DNA from: Alligator mississippiensis
Lineage: Eukaryota > Chordata > Crocodylia > Alligatoridae
Reading direction: 5' to 3'
DNA: 64,000 nucleotides
Assembly: GCF_030867095.1 (NCBI RefSeq)
Contig: NC_081827.1
Location: 50,655,001-50,719,000, forward strand
In this document: piece by piece, positions 11,700-25,094 of the stretch
Position numbering within the stretch: the first letter of the stretch is position 1
How the letters are laid out: the number at the start of each line of letters is the position of its first letter
The notes under the pieces: model-generated
The model's database searches: none
The model's input: only the letters and a program-made list of their open reading frames with translations
Told to the model about the DNA's origin: nothing
Position numbers and translations under genes: made by a program

Positions 11700-14694
11700 A
11701 AAAATATTCCACAGTTTCAAAATAAAGTTCTTTATTTCAAAATAGTGTTTTAGAATAACATAGATCCAGTTAATATACAATAAAAAAACAAGTTACCAAT
11801 TTTTTTTCCCTTTGAAATGGGGCCAGTTTCTCAGTTGTAAACTGTAACACTGAAACATGGTAATTATCCACCACAAATTTTATAAATTAGACAAGTACTG
11901 ATTTTCTTATTTAAGCTACACTTTCACATTGTCTATTTCTAGTTCTGCTTGTTCTTAATGCAAAAGGTGCTTATAAGATTGCCTATAAAGTGGACATAAA
12001 GGAAAAATTTAAGAATATAAATATAAAAATTAAACTCCTTAAACTACATACTAATATATTCCCTGCTACAGAGATAAATATTACAAAAGTGCTAGTATTT
12101 CTATGACAAATAGTAGCAGAATGTGTTTAAAAGTAAAAAAATTACACAATCAACATTTTATTTTCAGATTTAAATCTAAAATAATCTGGTATTTCCCAGT
12201 CAATACAATGCTTTATAATCAAGACAGTATATTCATTTTCTACTATTTAAGAAATCAGATGGGCATAAAAGAAACATAAAAATTGGATGCATATAAATAT
12301 TTTGATTTTAATTCTGAAAAAAAATAAACATATCTCTTGTATTTGGACATTAGGAAAGAAAAAGAAGTACATGTATTCCCCAGCTTATTTTTGAGTTCCA
12401 ACCACCCAAAAGTGACAACATTTCCCAGTTTTTAAAGTGTTCAACAAGCAGAAAGGTCTGTATATAACAATCTACATGAATGAGCAAACTTTAAATCAGG
12501 GAAAAAGGAGTTTTCATAGGTCAGAATTGTCATTGTGCGTGCTAAAATAGCCTGTGGTCTGCTATTTTATTTCCAATAGAAATTGTGAATAATTCTTAAA
12601 ATTCAATGTTTACTTAAAAGTCCCAAATGCAAATGCATAGTTTTCCAAAAACCTCAAAATCACATTGTGACTGCTCTGGCAAGAGTTCACCACAAGGAAG
12701 GTACACAGGAAGTCCTTCAACCCTACTACATAAGCACACACAAATACTAGACAGCCATAATTTAATTGTCTGTGCTACAAAATACAGAGGGCAGTACAGC
12801 TAGCATAGTCTTCAGTGCCACATGGCCCCAGAGAGCATGTCCTCACACCACTGTCATCCACTAGAGTTGCACTCAAAGTACTGTCTACACTTTTTCCAAG
12901 GTGCAGCAAATCGCAGTGTTCTCACATGGTGCCTCCAATTTCTCCAGAAGCATTATGCCTTTACAAAGGCAAAATGCCTCCAGGCACTGCCACTCAGCTA
13001 GTGGGCCTCTTCCTTTTTCCCAGGGTGGTTCAGACTCTTGTAGTTGTAACTGAGCCCCATGGGCCTGATTCTGAGCTTAGCAATTTTTATCACTTTGACC
13101 ATGTAGCTCTTTATTATAGTGCCCATTACCATAATATCTGAGTGCTTCCTTAATGAAATTATAGCTGTGGAAGGTGCTGGAGATGCACCTGGCTTTTATT
13201 AGTATGAAATCAGAATCTGGCCCTATACATGTAGAGATAACTTCTGAATAAATCCACATTTAAACTGGAATATACCACAATGCTTGCTGGAGGTTTGAAA
13301 GTAGAAGGAAGCCCCTCCCTAGCTCAACAAAATCAATGAGAATAAAGCTACTTTATTATCAGTGATATCTTGCAGTAGTAAGCACTACTAGTCAGTGTTT
13401 GCCAGACCAGGCCCTAGATTAAGACTAGACAATGTGTTGACTTGGTCAATTTCACATTCCTGTGATTTTTCATTTGTCACATTTGTGTAAACTGTCTTCT
13501 ATACAGTGAAAAGAATCACTTACTTTCAATTCAATATATGGAAATGTGCTATTGTCCATCAGGGACAGTTGTTATGTTACCAAAGTTAGCTGAACCAATA
13601 AACTATAAATAGGAAATCTGAAGCATACAAAGCAAAGTAAACATGTCAGATCAACATGTACAGGTGGTTCAGATAATTAGCTATGAGTACCAAGAAAAAA
13701 CTAACAGATGCTAAGGTAAATGGGCACCATTATTTCCCAACATGTGGAAATTCTCTAATAGTTAGCTATGCTGGATCTTTTTTGCTCTCAATAACACAGA
13801 GAAAAAAATCAAGACTTACTGAAAAAACTGTATTTACAGGATGTTAAGATAAAACTGTGGCCATTGAATACGATGTTTTTAAAGCAATTATTTCATGTCT
13901 CCTAGTTTAAAAGGATACCAATGACCTAAAAATGTAACATTTTTGAAAACTTCCCACGCTGTTATTTGCAAGTAACACTTAAAAAAGTGACAATAATAAT
14001 ATACTATTGAAGTTTACCCTCAGCATTTGATGATTACACTTCGTGTTTAGTCAGGTTTACTATTTTGCTTATCAGCTATATCCTTCCTTTTGTATGGATC
14101 TTTCTTACAACAGTAGAAAGAGAAAATGTGGTTGTAAAACCACAAAAATTAGTAGGCAGATTCAAGTATAGGTTTAAAATCTGAAATATTTTTTGATGAT
14201 CTCCATTTTATAGCTGTAGTTATTTTATCATCTAGTCCAACCAAGAAAAGATACATTTATCCTTACCTAAGCCTTCAAAATCTGGTGGTAAGAGTGAAGA
14301 TTTCAAGTAACATTAAGAAAGATAATACAGGTCAGATATAAGAAGTTTCTTCTGTTTTGAGACATAGCAGGTGAAATCTTGCCCCTGTAAAATCACTAAC
14401 TTCATATGGCAATTCTACATAAGTTAGATATGCAATAGCAAGCTTTTAATTTGATTTCAATAAACTCGTATATTTGCAAAGCCAAAAGAGGGCTGGAAAA
14501 CAATTTAAATTTCACAAGCTGAATTGTAACATATTTGTTAAGAGTAGAGGTTTAATCTTTTTGTTTACACCAAGGGAGTTAAACAGTGCAAATACTAAGT
14601 TGCTGTGTGAGAATCTTACCTTGTCTTTCTTCAAAAGTATTTAAAGAAAAGCTCTCCAGTTTTTAATAGAATAAAATAAAAAGTGATAAATATT
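11700..14694 (-). other. MDFIC: Probable MDFIC 3' UTR (end uncertain)
   Basis: The transcript must continue leftwards from the stop at 14695. The stretch is AT-rich with little repeat content apart from a possible short element at 13061-13223. Minus-strand AATAAA signals (TTTATT on the plus strand) occur at 13352-13357, 12157-12162 and 11731-11736, among others. I cannot tell which is used; the lower boundary given is only the leftmost plausible one. RNA reads would decide. Confidence 0.35.
13061..13223. mobile_element. Possible short MITE with 14-bp inverted ends
   Basis: The left end gggcctgattctga pairs with the right end tcagaatctggccc, with one mismatch, over a 163-bp unit. No clear target duplication was found. 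It lies within the probable MDFIC 3' UTR. Confidence 0.4.
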
Positions 14695-14942
14695 TCATGA
14701 GGGGAAACAAATCCCACAGCATTCCATACATATTTCTAAGCAATCTGATGATTCGCAGCAAGCGTCCATTATGCCACAATCCATATCACATGGGCAGTTA
14801 CAGTCCTCCCCCATTTCATCCCCACAGCAACAACAGCAGGTCTCCGAAGTACAGATGCCGCAGGATGCTTGGCCCAAAACAATATTACAGAGGGTGAGAA
14901 ATTCACAAAACAAGCATGCCAGGATACAGTGAACGCAGCAAT
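14695..14942 (-). CDS. MDFIC: MDFIC last coding exon (I-mfa cysteine-rich domain)
   Basis: This exon encodes the C-terminal cysteine-rich domain of MDFIC. The family protein binds transcriptional regulators and, through its lipid-modified C-terminus, acts as an auxiliary subunit of PIEZO channels. Seen here: after a split Asp codon come 81 codons and a TGA at 14695-14697. Twenty-four of the 81 residues are cysteine, including a run of five (CCCCC). The segment opens CCVHCILACLFCEFLTLCNI and ends CCGICFPS, which I recognise as the MDFIC rather than the MDFI ending. The acceptor reads GAAG|AT on the minus strand, preceded by a long pyrimidine tract (about 14974-15000). The open frame runs a few codons past the acceptor to an in-frame ATG at 14973, but that part is intron. 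The frame is undamaged, so the gene is probably functional. Identification is from remembered family sequence, not a search. Confidence 0.95.
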
Positions 14943-17102
14943 CTTCGCAAGGGCCAATTTTGTAGCATGGCAAATATCAAAAAAGAAAAAGAGAAAAGAG
15001 GATCAGTTAATATGAAATGTTAAGTGCAAATATATCACATAATGATGACTAAGTAGTTGAAAGACTGCTTCATGGTGGATAAAAATCTCCTCTCCCCTAA
15101 TGCAAAAACTTCTTATTTCATCTTCCAGGTCACACAAAATAATCCAACCCAAAAGCTAAACCAGTCTTGATTTTTATACTCCTGTCCCCAATGATGCCAA
15201 CCTCAGTAGGATATCTCACTACTTTTGTCTTTTCTTACCTTCCTGCCATTATTGCCTTCTTTCATGCAGAACCTATGCCTCAAATGCCCACTAAAGTCCA
15301 ATGTACCAATCTCTAAGTTTTTGCCTCAAACCACTTCTTCCATGAGTCCCGTATCTGATCATTTTTGTCAGTTATGAGAGAAACACAGTTATTTCCCTTG
15401 GGTCTCCCAGTGCATCTCAGACTTCAGAATCTGACTTCAAGATAGTAAGTTCCTTGTTTTTTTACAAGTGTGTTCTACATAACACCAGGAAAAGAGGTGA
15501 TACTTGTCACATAGAACAAATAAAGCTAGAAGTTTGCTAGAATACTCGTTTGCAATATATTTTGCAAAAAATACCTTAATGCTCACAAAAAGACTGATCT
15601 ATAACAAAAGACCTAAAGTATAAGACACTTTCTGAACTGCTTACTTTCACCGCTCTTACTATTCATGCTATAGTACTCTTAGTGTATAGTTGTCTGGAAT
15701 TAACTAGCACTAACCCTACCTCAGACCATATTTCAAATCAAATCAAACTCAACTGTATTGAGAGTAACCCACTGCATGTCTTGAGGCACAATTTAAGAGA
15801 AGGGAAGTCTCAAGAGAAAGACAAAGACTAAACACTAAAAACTTTATGACATTTTGAACTGGTGAGAGTTTAGGACATCACTGGCTCCAGCAGCTGAAAA
15901 TTTATGCATAAATTATGCATCTCTGTTTTGCTGCTATTTATGAACTTCTTCATGTGAGATTTTTGCTTTCTCTATGACAGACCAATATGCTGTACATACA
16001 TTTTTCAACAATTAAGGGAAAAAATCTGTTCTGACTGCACATTTTATATTACTCTTCTATACAATTCTCTCAGTAGTCTTATATTTAATCAATCTTTCAA
16101 AATGTAAATTAGATGTACACCTGAACTGAAATATGCAGCTGTCAGAGGCACTAGTAAATCACACATGCTAATTGAGGAAATGGCCTAAAGTAGTACCCCA
16201 CAAAATGTTAGCTGGACAGTAGGCACCCAAACAATGAATGTATGTAATTACCTCAAACACTTGCTATTGATATTTAGGTCTAATTCCACAATACAGGCTG
16301 GAGAAACACACAAACATTGAAAGTGTAACTAAACATAGAGCAATGAGAAGAAAATTATAGGACTGAGGAATATATTTAGTCGATCTTCTCAAAATCCACC
16401 CACAGCAAACCAAATTACAGGCAACGTGTTCTGAAATGATTGGCAGGAAACACACAAATAAAGTGTATCAGGTATATAAGATTTGTTGTGTGTTCATAAT
16501 TAAGTAACAGATGTTATTTACTTTGAAAAAGAACCAGGAATACTTTAAATAATAAATACAAGTTTTAGACCTGCAGGATCTTTAAAACAATATGGATGCT
16601 GTAGAAGGATTCACAACGTTTATTGTAAGAAGTAAATAATTGTAGTGTTAACAGACTGATTTCTGTGGGCTGTCATTGGCGAAGTTTAAAAAGACCAAAA
16701 GCAAAATCAGATTAACAATAACATATTGAAAAAGAACCATAATAGTATTTTCATAATGGTATAACTGTACAATAGTTTTTCCTTTACCTTTTTCATTTGA
16801 TTCCAAACTGTTAATTATTTATACACAGATGTAGTCAGGAAATTTTCCTACTAACCTGAAAGTAATAACCAGAGATAATGGAGTACCATTTTAGCAAACT
16901 GGTAAAATTTTATTCAGTATTAGGTGATTGATTCGAAAAAGTATGCCACAACTTGAAAGACTATGGAAAACTTTAACCAAACTACATTTATGAAGGCCAG
17001 ATGCAATATAATAATAATAAATGAGCTCACCAATATAGTTACACTAAGCTCCAACTAAACTAATGTATTCGTTTGGCAGAAATCTTACTTGTTTCTGGTG
17101 AT

Positions 17103-17918
17103 TAGGGGTGCACCGATAGAGATTTTTGGGGCCAATTTTTAAGAAGGCATATCAGCTGATACCAATCTCATTTCCAATACCAGCCTGGCAGCTTAGAGAG
17201 CTGCATGCCCTGGTAAGTCTGGTGTGGTGGGAGGGGAGGAAGAAGGAAGGGGCATGGGAGGGGGGGGCAGGTCAAGGGCCCTGTGGTGAGGGAGGAGTAG
17301 GGTTGGGGCTGAGGCAAGCACTGCCCAGTCAGGGTAGGGCGGGCACAGGATGGAGCCGCAACTCAGCCAGGGGGCACATGGAGGGGGCATGACTCCCGCT
17401 GCTGTGCGCCACTCATCTGTGAGGGCATAGGGGGGCGCCCTCGGATCTGCATGAGGTGGAGCAGGGAGGGCCAGGAAGAGCCCCACACAGCCCCGGCCCC
17501 AGCCTGCCCCACCCTGATCCAGGGGCATATGCCCCCCCCATACCCTTCCAGACAAGCATTGGGAGCCCCCCCGCATGCAGCTCTGTCCTGCGCCTGCTCC
17601 ACCCCAGCTGGGCAGCGCTTGCCCCAACCCCTGCACCAGCCCCACTACTCCCCCTCACCACAGAGGCCTTGATCCGCCCCCCCCCACTCCTTCCCACCTC
17701 GCTCCCCTTGCACCACACTAGAGTTACCAGCTGCACATAGCTCTGCAAGCCGTCAGGCTGTGCTCCTCACTGTCTATGTGCTGCGCTGTGGCTGCATGCA
17801 CACACAAGCATTTATCAGCCAAATTATCAGCCACATCAGGCTGATTTCCAATATGATCAATTTTCTTTATATCAGTGCCGATCCGATATCAGGCCGATAT
17901 ATCAGTGCACCACCTCTA
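17103..17918. mobile_element. Non-autonomous hAT element with GC-rich interior
   Basis: The left end taggggtgcaccgata pairs with the right end tatcagtgcaccacctcta (imperfect). The 816-bp unit is flanked by 8-bp duplications ctggtgat (17095-17102) and ctggttat (17919-17926), 7 of 8 matching, as expected for hAT. The AT-rich arms contain repeated 'atcagcc/gctgat' motifs, while 17216-17720 is very GC-rich. Open frames inside are by-products of that composition. Confidence 0.85.
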
Positions 17919-18593
17919 CTGGTTATGTCTTCACTATAGTATTAACTAGCTTGGGTGCTGGTACAAGTGTAGTTACAGTATGGAACAGGTAAGTAATTCA
18001 GATACTCAGTCTGCACAGAGATCCATGGAGCTACAGCTAGACTGTTACCAGTACACAAACTAGAAAGGCATATTTTAAGTATGTGTATATGTGCTAGTGA
18101 TTGCAGCAAGCACATATCTCTGTCTACTTATTAATTTTAACTATGGTGAAGCAAAAGTAGTGATTATTTACACAAATATAATAGATTAAAAGTATAAGTG
18201 ACAAACTTGGGTTTTGAGATTAATGAACAATTAGAATTTTTGGCACAAAACAGAAAATGTATCATTCTCATGTTTAAAACAGTGAATAAGGTAATTTTCA
18301 GTGAGCCAGCTAACACAGGGAAATATTGACAAGATGATCATCAGGAGCAGTAGGTAGGAACAGCGTCATCTGCATAGATAAATATCTTGGCTTAAGTAGA
18401 ATACACAACCTAACGCATTTATTTATATCAATAATGGTCAGATATGGTCAAAAATAGATTATTAAAACCAGATGATTCTAGATTAAAACCAGAAAGACTG
18501 CAAGGATAACTCATTCAAAAACTCCACTGTTTTGCAGGGAAGGAGAAGTGGGAAAGGCTAGCACTGTGTATATTTACACATACTCCAGGGCTG

Positions 18594-18930
18594 GGGGTGA
18601 AGGGGTGGGACACTTTAATTAGAGCGGCTCTTGGGAGCCACTCTAATTAAAACACCTGCAACATCTCGTGCAATCTGCATCCCATGTTTCAAAACAGTAG
18701 TGGGAATCTTTTAGTTAAAGCTCGTTGAGCTCTCTTAACTAAATCTCTCCACCATTTTGAAGTGTGGGAACGCTGAATACATGTGACACCAAGGCTGCTG
18801 GAGCATACTAATTAGCACATTCCAGCAGACTCAATTAATTGGAGTCGGCTCCAATGCATTCTAATTAGAATGTGTCAGAGCAGGCATCAGTCACGTGTAC
18901 TGATGCCCACTAAGAAGCTTCAGTTGCTTT
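18594..18930. repeat. Chain of hairpins, probable non-autonomous DNA element
   Basis: Three inverted repeats lie in series. The first is ttaattagagcggctc / gagccactctaattaa (18615-18650, 4-base loop). The second is tttagttaaagctc with its partner ending cttaactaaa (about 18709-18743). The third is the palindrome cattctaattagaatg (about 18857-18872). Edges are estimated. Confidence 0.5.
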
Positions 18931-19883
18931 GTAAAGAAAGTAGTGATTTGCATTAAAAAAGCTTCTATGTTATGACAAAAAACTACACCTGTATAAGTGA
19001 GCTTTACCCCAAGCTCAGAAAATATATGAAATGTATCTGGAGTGTCAGGTCACTGTAGATGACTAAAGCCACACTTATTGTAATTATTTAGCTTGCTGTC
19101 ATGGAAATGTTCACAGGTGGATCTAGGATTCTGAACAGAGTGGATGCAGGTGGTGGATATTACATAACATAATATACATTTTTAATAAAGTTAAAAAGAA
19201 CCTAGAAGCTTTACAAATAAGCTAGGGGCTTAGGGTTGTATTATTCAGTTTAAGATTGGAGCAAAAACAAATATAAATTTATCGGAATGTGCATCATAAC
19301 AAATTAGGCAAAAATAAGCAAAATATGTTGTTTCATTAGTCCTGCAGTCATTAGAAATGAATGGACAAGTCTTTTTCAAATTTAAAACCAAAGCCTAGCC
19401 TTCTGGAGCACCTTGACAATGCAACCAATGCTCCACAGAAAGTTATTCCCACGCCTGAGTTAATGTTTTCAGAACAAATTAAAAATAGCCTCCAACTGTG
19501 AAATAGAAACTATATTACCAGGAGCAGCTAACAGGCAGCAGAATTGCAGAAGGAAGGTTAGCTTGATTAGTTGAACATCAAGACCATTAAAAAGGAGAGA
19601 GGGTGCTTAACACCGGTGTAATGAAGACTTTAGAAGGCCTCAGATAAAGTATAATGAAGCATGAAGTCAATTGGATGTGTCAGTGCTGCCTGATTAGAAG
19701 TGATGCTGCCATGCAAGCCATTTGGCTTTAAACTTTAGGTGGACCACAAATCAATCCAAGGTGCAACTGCACCTGCCTGGAAATAGTGTTCATTTTTATG
19801 TTCAAGTACAGTTTTCTCTGTTTTTTTATATGAAGGAGGTAGACAGAGTAATCAGTAGTTTGTTTTTTATTATTTAAGATGAC

Positions 19884-20104
19884 CAGGGATCCTGGTTTTC
19901 TCTGACAAAAAAACAACCAATTTTTGGATTAAAAAAAGTAACCCAAAACCCAGTTTTCGGTGATTAAAATGAAATGCCTGAAATGCCATTCTATCTATGG
20001 TATCTCATTTTGATCATGGAAAAATGTGGATTTTTGATTACATTTTTTATCCAGAAATTGGGGTTTATTTTTTTTTTTTTTATCAGAGTAAACCAGGATC
20101 CCTG
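19884..20104. mobile_element. Short hAT element (CAGGGATCCTGGTTT family)
   Basis: The ends cagggatcctggttt and aaaccaggatccctg are perfect 15-bp inverted repeats. The 221-bp unit is flanked by an exact 8-bp duplication, aagatgac (19876-19883 and 20105-20112). The interior is A/T-rich with long T and A runs. A larger relative lies at 46778-48491. Confidence 0.92.
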
Positions 20105-20112
20105 AAGATGAC

Positions 20113-22180
20113 TTCACATTTCAGGAGTAAAGATATTTTTACAATTTTATCTCTAGGGAAGCAGCTGGACAGGAGTTAACAGTGCAAAACAACAGATGTG
20201 CAGACAAACCATTAACAAAGCCATTAATAATATTAAAATGCAGTTATTTTCAAGAAGGCCATAGAACATTTCACAAATATTATAAAGACTGATAAAGACT
20301 AAAGTACTGAAAATAAAAATACCCATCTTCATCACTGCCTCTTTTGATATGCAAATTTGCAAGTCAGAAATGAACAACCACACCAATCATAATACTAGAG
20401 TTATGCACTGATATGTGAGAGGAAGAATACACTTGTTTTAAATACAGGAGCTAGACTCATGGAAGCTACTTCTCAGTTTCCATCACAGTGAAATACCTCC
20501 CCTGAACCCTGCAATACTTTCCAGATATTTACTGAACAGACAGTCTATGTTGGTCTAAATAAAGCTACTTCACTCTTGGCTAATTATGAAAGACCAAAGC
20601 TATCCATGTATGCTCAATTACACAAAGAAATGATGCACTATTAATTTGGCTGCTGGTGCTATTATGGGCATCACTATGGATATGTTTTTCTTTCATCTCT
20701 TTTTAGCTGGAGTGTTGCAAGATCTTATGCATATACTGTTTCTTCTGATTTAAGCTATGCTTAATGCAAACATATATTTTCAATTAAAAAAAATTATATA
20801 GTATTTATTGTCTTCCATGAGATCTGCTTAACTATTCCATTCTACTATACAAAGACTTCAGAGAATGAAAGGGAATGTCCTGTGTTGCTCTCTTTAATCT
20901 TTCAGTGACCAATGACTTGTCTGTGTATTGTACAAAACCTCTGATCCATGTTTCAAGGAACAAAACTGAAACTTCAATGAATCTATTTTCTTCCTTTTAT
21001 TGATTTTAAAACTGGGCTATGAATAGCTGTCTGGTTAAAAAATTATTCAACATGTTAAAATGTACACACTCTTACCATATCTACCTAGCTTTAATATTGT
21101 GTACGCTAATATGACATCTGTTATCTGAGGCATTTCTCCAGAACTTCAGTAGTTTGATTGGAGCCACAAGTACTACAGTCAAATGTAACACAGACAGGAA
21201 ATTTAGATGGAATGGAACAGAATGGTAAAAGACTGGCCCCATCCATACACATCACCAAGACAGTATTTCTTAATTTCCTGTTTATGGCTGTCAGTCTTCA
21301 TTTAAAAATAGAGGACATATTTCACAGTGGATTTTGTAACAGCAATAAGAAACTTCAAGGGTGTTTAACAACTTGGCAGAAACTACATACTCATCCTCCT
21401 GTGGTTCCCACAGTCAAACTTAAGCTCTTCAGTTCTAAACACATTCTACCAATGCTACATTCAAACACTGGGGCTAACAACCATCTCCCTCAGTTGTTAA
21501 TGTTCTTTGAAAGACAGTCGTTTCAAAGACAGCAGCGCACAAATGACCAACATACCACATGGGATTCTCCCCGCCCCGAAAAAAAAACAAAACCAACCCC
21601 TCTTGGGTTCTTCAGTACCCTGTTGAGGACAGGTATGGTGATCTCTACTCTTTTCAGAAGATTCCCTAACAAATCTAAGGCTCTACACCCTCCTGGATCT
21701 TAAAGTTTTGTTTGTTTTTTACTTTAACTAAAACTGGATAAGCATAAGCAGTATAATAAAAATACAAGTTTGCATGGGAGATTGTTTCAAATGAAGCCCA
21801 CTTGCTCTCTCCACTTGCACTGAAAATCCCAACAGGTGCTGAAGATGACTCAGCAGTGGAACATATTAACCCAACTATCTGGAACAAGAGTTTATTTTAC
21901 AGCTTGGGAAAGATTTGGAAGAAGGGTGAATTCAGCAACCTTGAAGGCTTGGAGTGTCCTTTGTGCAACTTTTTAAATATTCTGCCTCTTTCTCTTGCAG
22001 GAACAGTCTTTTTCTGTATACTATAGCATAAAGTAGCCTCCAAATGTGTATAACCATCTCCAAAACTCAGCGCAGTGCATAAGGCATAAGGTAAAGCCAG
22101 ATGCCAACTCTATCTAGACACCAACAGCTGTTTCATCCTTCTCCTCCCACCCCCCAAGTCAGTTGTTTTCTAACACACTG
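20113..22180. other. Intron stretch, nothing recognised
   Basis: The longest open frame is 181 codons at 21158-21703, plus strand. I do not recognise its product, and nothing supports translation. Confidence 0.45.
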
Positions 22181-22184
22181 AGTG

Positions 22185-22563
22185 CATCTACACATGCAAT
22201 TAAATATTGTTTATTGTGTAACAATTAAATGCAACACAATAAACTCCAGAGCAGATCAAGCCAGAGTCAACTAATCTTGGATGCAGCATCTACACATGCT
22301 CCTGGACAGCAACAATTTGAGCCAGAGCAGAGCAGGCTCCTGGCTGGCTGAGCTGACCAGGTGCTATGTATGCCCAGTCAGCATCTACATGTGTGTTTCA
22401 GCACACTGAAGTACTCCGTCAAAAGACAGTGCTGTCCTCGACAATACTATCCTATGGCGGAGTTAATTTAGTTTATTGCAGACTAATATCAGTGCATGTG
22501 TAGACTGTGATGCTCTACTGCGGAGCTAATTAATGCAGTAAAGTGCACATGCAGATGTATCCA
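22185..22563. mobile_element. Non-autonomous DNA element, 'acacatgcaattaa' family
   Basis: The left end gtgcatctacacatgca pairs imperfectly with the right end tgcacatgcagatgta. The interior repeats AT-rich 'caataaactcc' and 'taattaatgcagtaaa' motifs. Related copies occur at about 32630-32872 and 53169-53645. The exact ends and target duplication are unclear. Confidence 0.55.
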
Positions 22564-22813
22564 TTGTGTAACACAGTCACATTTCCCACTCGATTTATGT
22601 GTATAATCTATGGCTATATGTACCCCTTCCCCAAAAATCAGGGCCTGTTTGCCTTAAGGTTAATAGTGTAGCATCCGGGAAAAAAAATGTTTTCATAAAT
22701 ATTTGATGTGGTTGAAACCATCTCCATTAAAGACCTATTCTCTTTCCTATACTCCCCACTTACAGAACAAGCCAACCTCTGTTTCATCTTTCAGTCATAC
22801 TTATGCACTGCTT

Positions 22814-23244
22814 CAGTGGTGCCCAAACTATTTACCCCACAGGCTGGATGGGAGGTTCCAGGTCCATCCATGGGCCAGATCCAGCTGGTCAGTTTAATTT
22901 AGGTACATGCAGCCAGCACAGCAATGCCCAATCCAGCCACTGGAAGATGTGCAGGCTAACCCTGATCCATCCACCGAGGGGAAGGCAGAAAGGGTGCACA
23001 GAGCGGCCCCAATCTGTACATGTGCAAGGGAGAAAGGATGGGGAGCAGCCCAGACTGATCCAGACTTGCAGGGGTGTAGGCTCGTCCTTTATACCACTGC
23101 ATGGCGCTGGCCTACGTGGGGCTGCACCCAGGTGCACAGAGCTCCTCCGCTGCCAAATTTTCCAACCTACAGGGATCCCGTAGGCTGAATGCCATGACTC
23201 CATGGGCTGGATTTGGCCCATGGGCTGGAGTTTGGGCATCCCTG
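22814..23244. mobile_element. hAT-like element with CAGTGGTGCCCAAAC ends
   Basis: The left end cagtggtgcccaaac pairs with the right end gtttgggcatccctg, two mismatches in 15. The 431-bp interior is GC-rich and has no transposase. The flanks do not show a clear 8-bp duplication. Confidence 0.65.
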
Positions 23245-23743
23245 TACTATACAGTAGCATACTGGGAGCAATTTTCTTCATGAGCAATGTTTCAGTGGTT
23301 CTGATACGGTGGTTATCATAAAAGTGCTATATCCTGATATATGATTTTTGAGAACAGTTCCTGTTTTTGATATTTTTTTAAGACTAGAAGACTGGCAAAT
23401 ATACAATTTAAAAAATATTTGTGTTGTACATTACATCAAAGTGAAAACTTTGCCATTGTTCAGCACTTGTCAAGTAAAGTTCAACTTTAACTAGCCTTTC
23501 CAAAACACAATAGTTTGAAGAATCACAACCAAATCTGATTTATGAGAGGGTATCTAAAAAAAAAATAGAGTCCTTCATGCTGAATGAATTGTCTGAAGGT
23601 TTATTTTCTCATAAATCGTAAGTTTTACATAACATTATAAATACAAAATGCATGGTGGGGAAACAAACAAAAAATTGCAAATTTTTATAACTTGCTAACA
23701 TACTATCCCATAACATCTGCTTGAGCTGAACCCTATTTTAAAG

Positions 23744-24023
23744 CTGTGGTTCTCAACCTTTTCAGAGTAAAGACACCCCTCAGAAAATGCTCTCTCTTAG
23801 CTTTCACTTATTTTTTACTATAGAAAAATAGTGGAGCAGTTCTGCTGTTGCAAAGAACCCAGAAACACCACAACATGTCAGAATGTTTCTGGCACTATGA
23901 ATTCCTGTTTGAAATCTCTGGGTGCATCCTGTGAATTGTGTGTAGGTGTTTACATACTTAACAGATCTAACATTGCATGGCACCCTTAAAAGGATTCTTA
24001 ATTAACCTGGTTGGAAATCATAG
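23744..24023. mobile_element. Diverged hAT-like element
   Basis: The left end ctgtggttctcaacctttt is a typical hAT terminus; the right end ggttggaaatcatag is a decayed inverted partner. The flanking 8-mers (ttttaaag / ccttagaa) match poorly. About 280 bp, with no coding. Confidence 0.5.
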
Positions 24024-24029
24024 CCTTAG

Positions 24030-24755
24030 AAAAAGTCATCCAAACTTTATACAAGGACTTCCAAAGACAGAACAATAACCTCATCCCAAAAGTTTTCCTA
24101 CTCTCTACATCCCCCACAATGGTTTATAGTCTCACTGCTAAAAATAAGTTTCCTGGTCTCTAAGCCTGATTTGTCTAGCATCGAGTTCCAGCTACTGGAT
24201 CATGTTATGCCTTTGTCTGCTAGATTAAAGAGCACTCTACCATCAGAAATCTTCTCCTTAAGAAGGTACTTGTAGACCCTGATCAAAGTGACCTCTCAAC
24301 CTTCTCTTGAAAAACTAAAAGCTCAATCTTATTTAGATTACTCACTGCAAGACATTTTTCAGTTTCCCAGACTTTGAATAATTCTTGTTCTTTTCTGAAC
24401 CCTTTCCAATTTCTCTATTTTTTTAAAGTGCCGACACCAGAACAGTACAAAGTTTTCCAGTAATGGTCTCATTACTGCCATACACAAAGGTAATACCACC
24501 TTTCCACTTTTACTCAATATTTTTCTGCTTATACATCCAGGGACTATATTTTCTGTCCTTGCCACCAAATTGCATCAGAGATTCATATTCTCTTGGTTAT
24601 CCACTATGATGCCTGCGTCCCTTAAAGGGCCACTGATCTCCAAAATAGTCACCAATCTTCTAAATGTGATTTAAATTATATATTTCTATATGTCTGAGCT
24701 TGCATTTGGCTGTCTCAAAATTGTGCATACAGAGCAGTCCAGCTCAATAACTGTT
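24030..24755 (-). mobile_element. CR1 LINE relic, antisense
   Basis: The plus strand carries the reverse complement of CR1 RT C-terminal coding and 3' region. Recognisable blocks include 'ttatgcctttgtctgctaga' (about 24204), 'gaaggtacttgtagaccctg' (about 24262), 'agtaatggtctcattactgc' (about 24459) and 'gcatttggctgtc' (about 24703). On the minus strand the frame at 24359-24568 reads KIEKLERVQKRTR, matching the CR1 'LERVQRRA' region. It is decayed, with many stops. Confidence 0.75.
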
Positions 24756-25094
24756 CTAGGTACAAGGTCTATACTAGTGGATTCAAAGGATCAACAGAGT
24801 CATCACAGTTGTTGGAACCTAATTCTGTAAATGTAGGAAAGACGAGAAGAAATGTAGAAGATAATGAAGCAAATTTAAAACATATAACATACAGGTACAG
24901 GGCTCTTTTAATGCATCTTTTAGCCAAAGATTTAAATACTCCAAGAATAAGGGAAAATGCTGTTGAAATTGCAAAGCGCTTCCATAACAACCGAACAACC
25001 AGTTTGCTCAGCTTCACTAAAGAATCAGCTAGGGAATCCAACCTAGTTCTCCCCCAAGATGTATGATGGAATTCAGTGGTTGACTGCTTTGAGC

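Noticed and set aside
14943..14973. ATG-initiated extension of the MDFIC last-exon frame
   Set aside because: The acceptor AG at 14944-14943 and the phase match with the exon at 38489 show this part is intron.
17193..17748. Overlapping open frames of 79-150 codons on both strands
   Set aside because: They lie in the GC-rich interior of a hAT element. Long frames in all registers and proline/glycine-rich peptides indicate composition, not genes.
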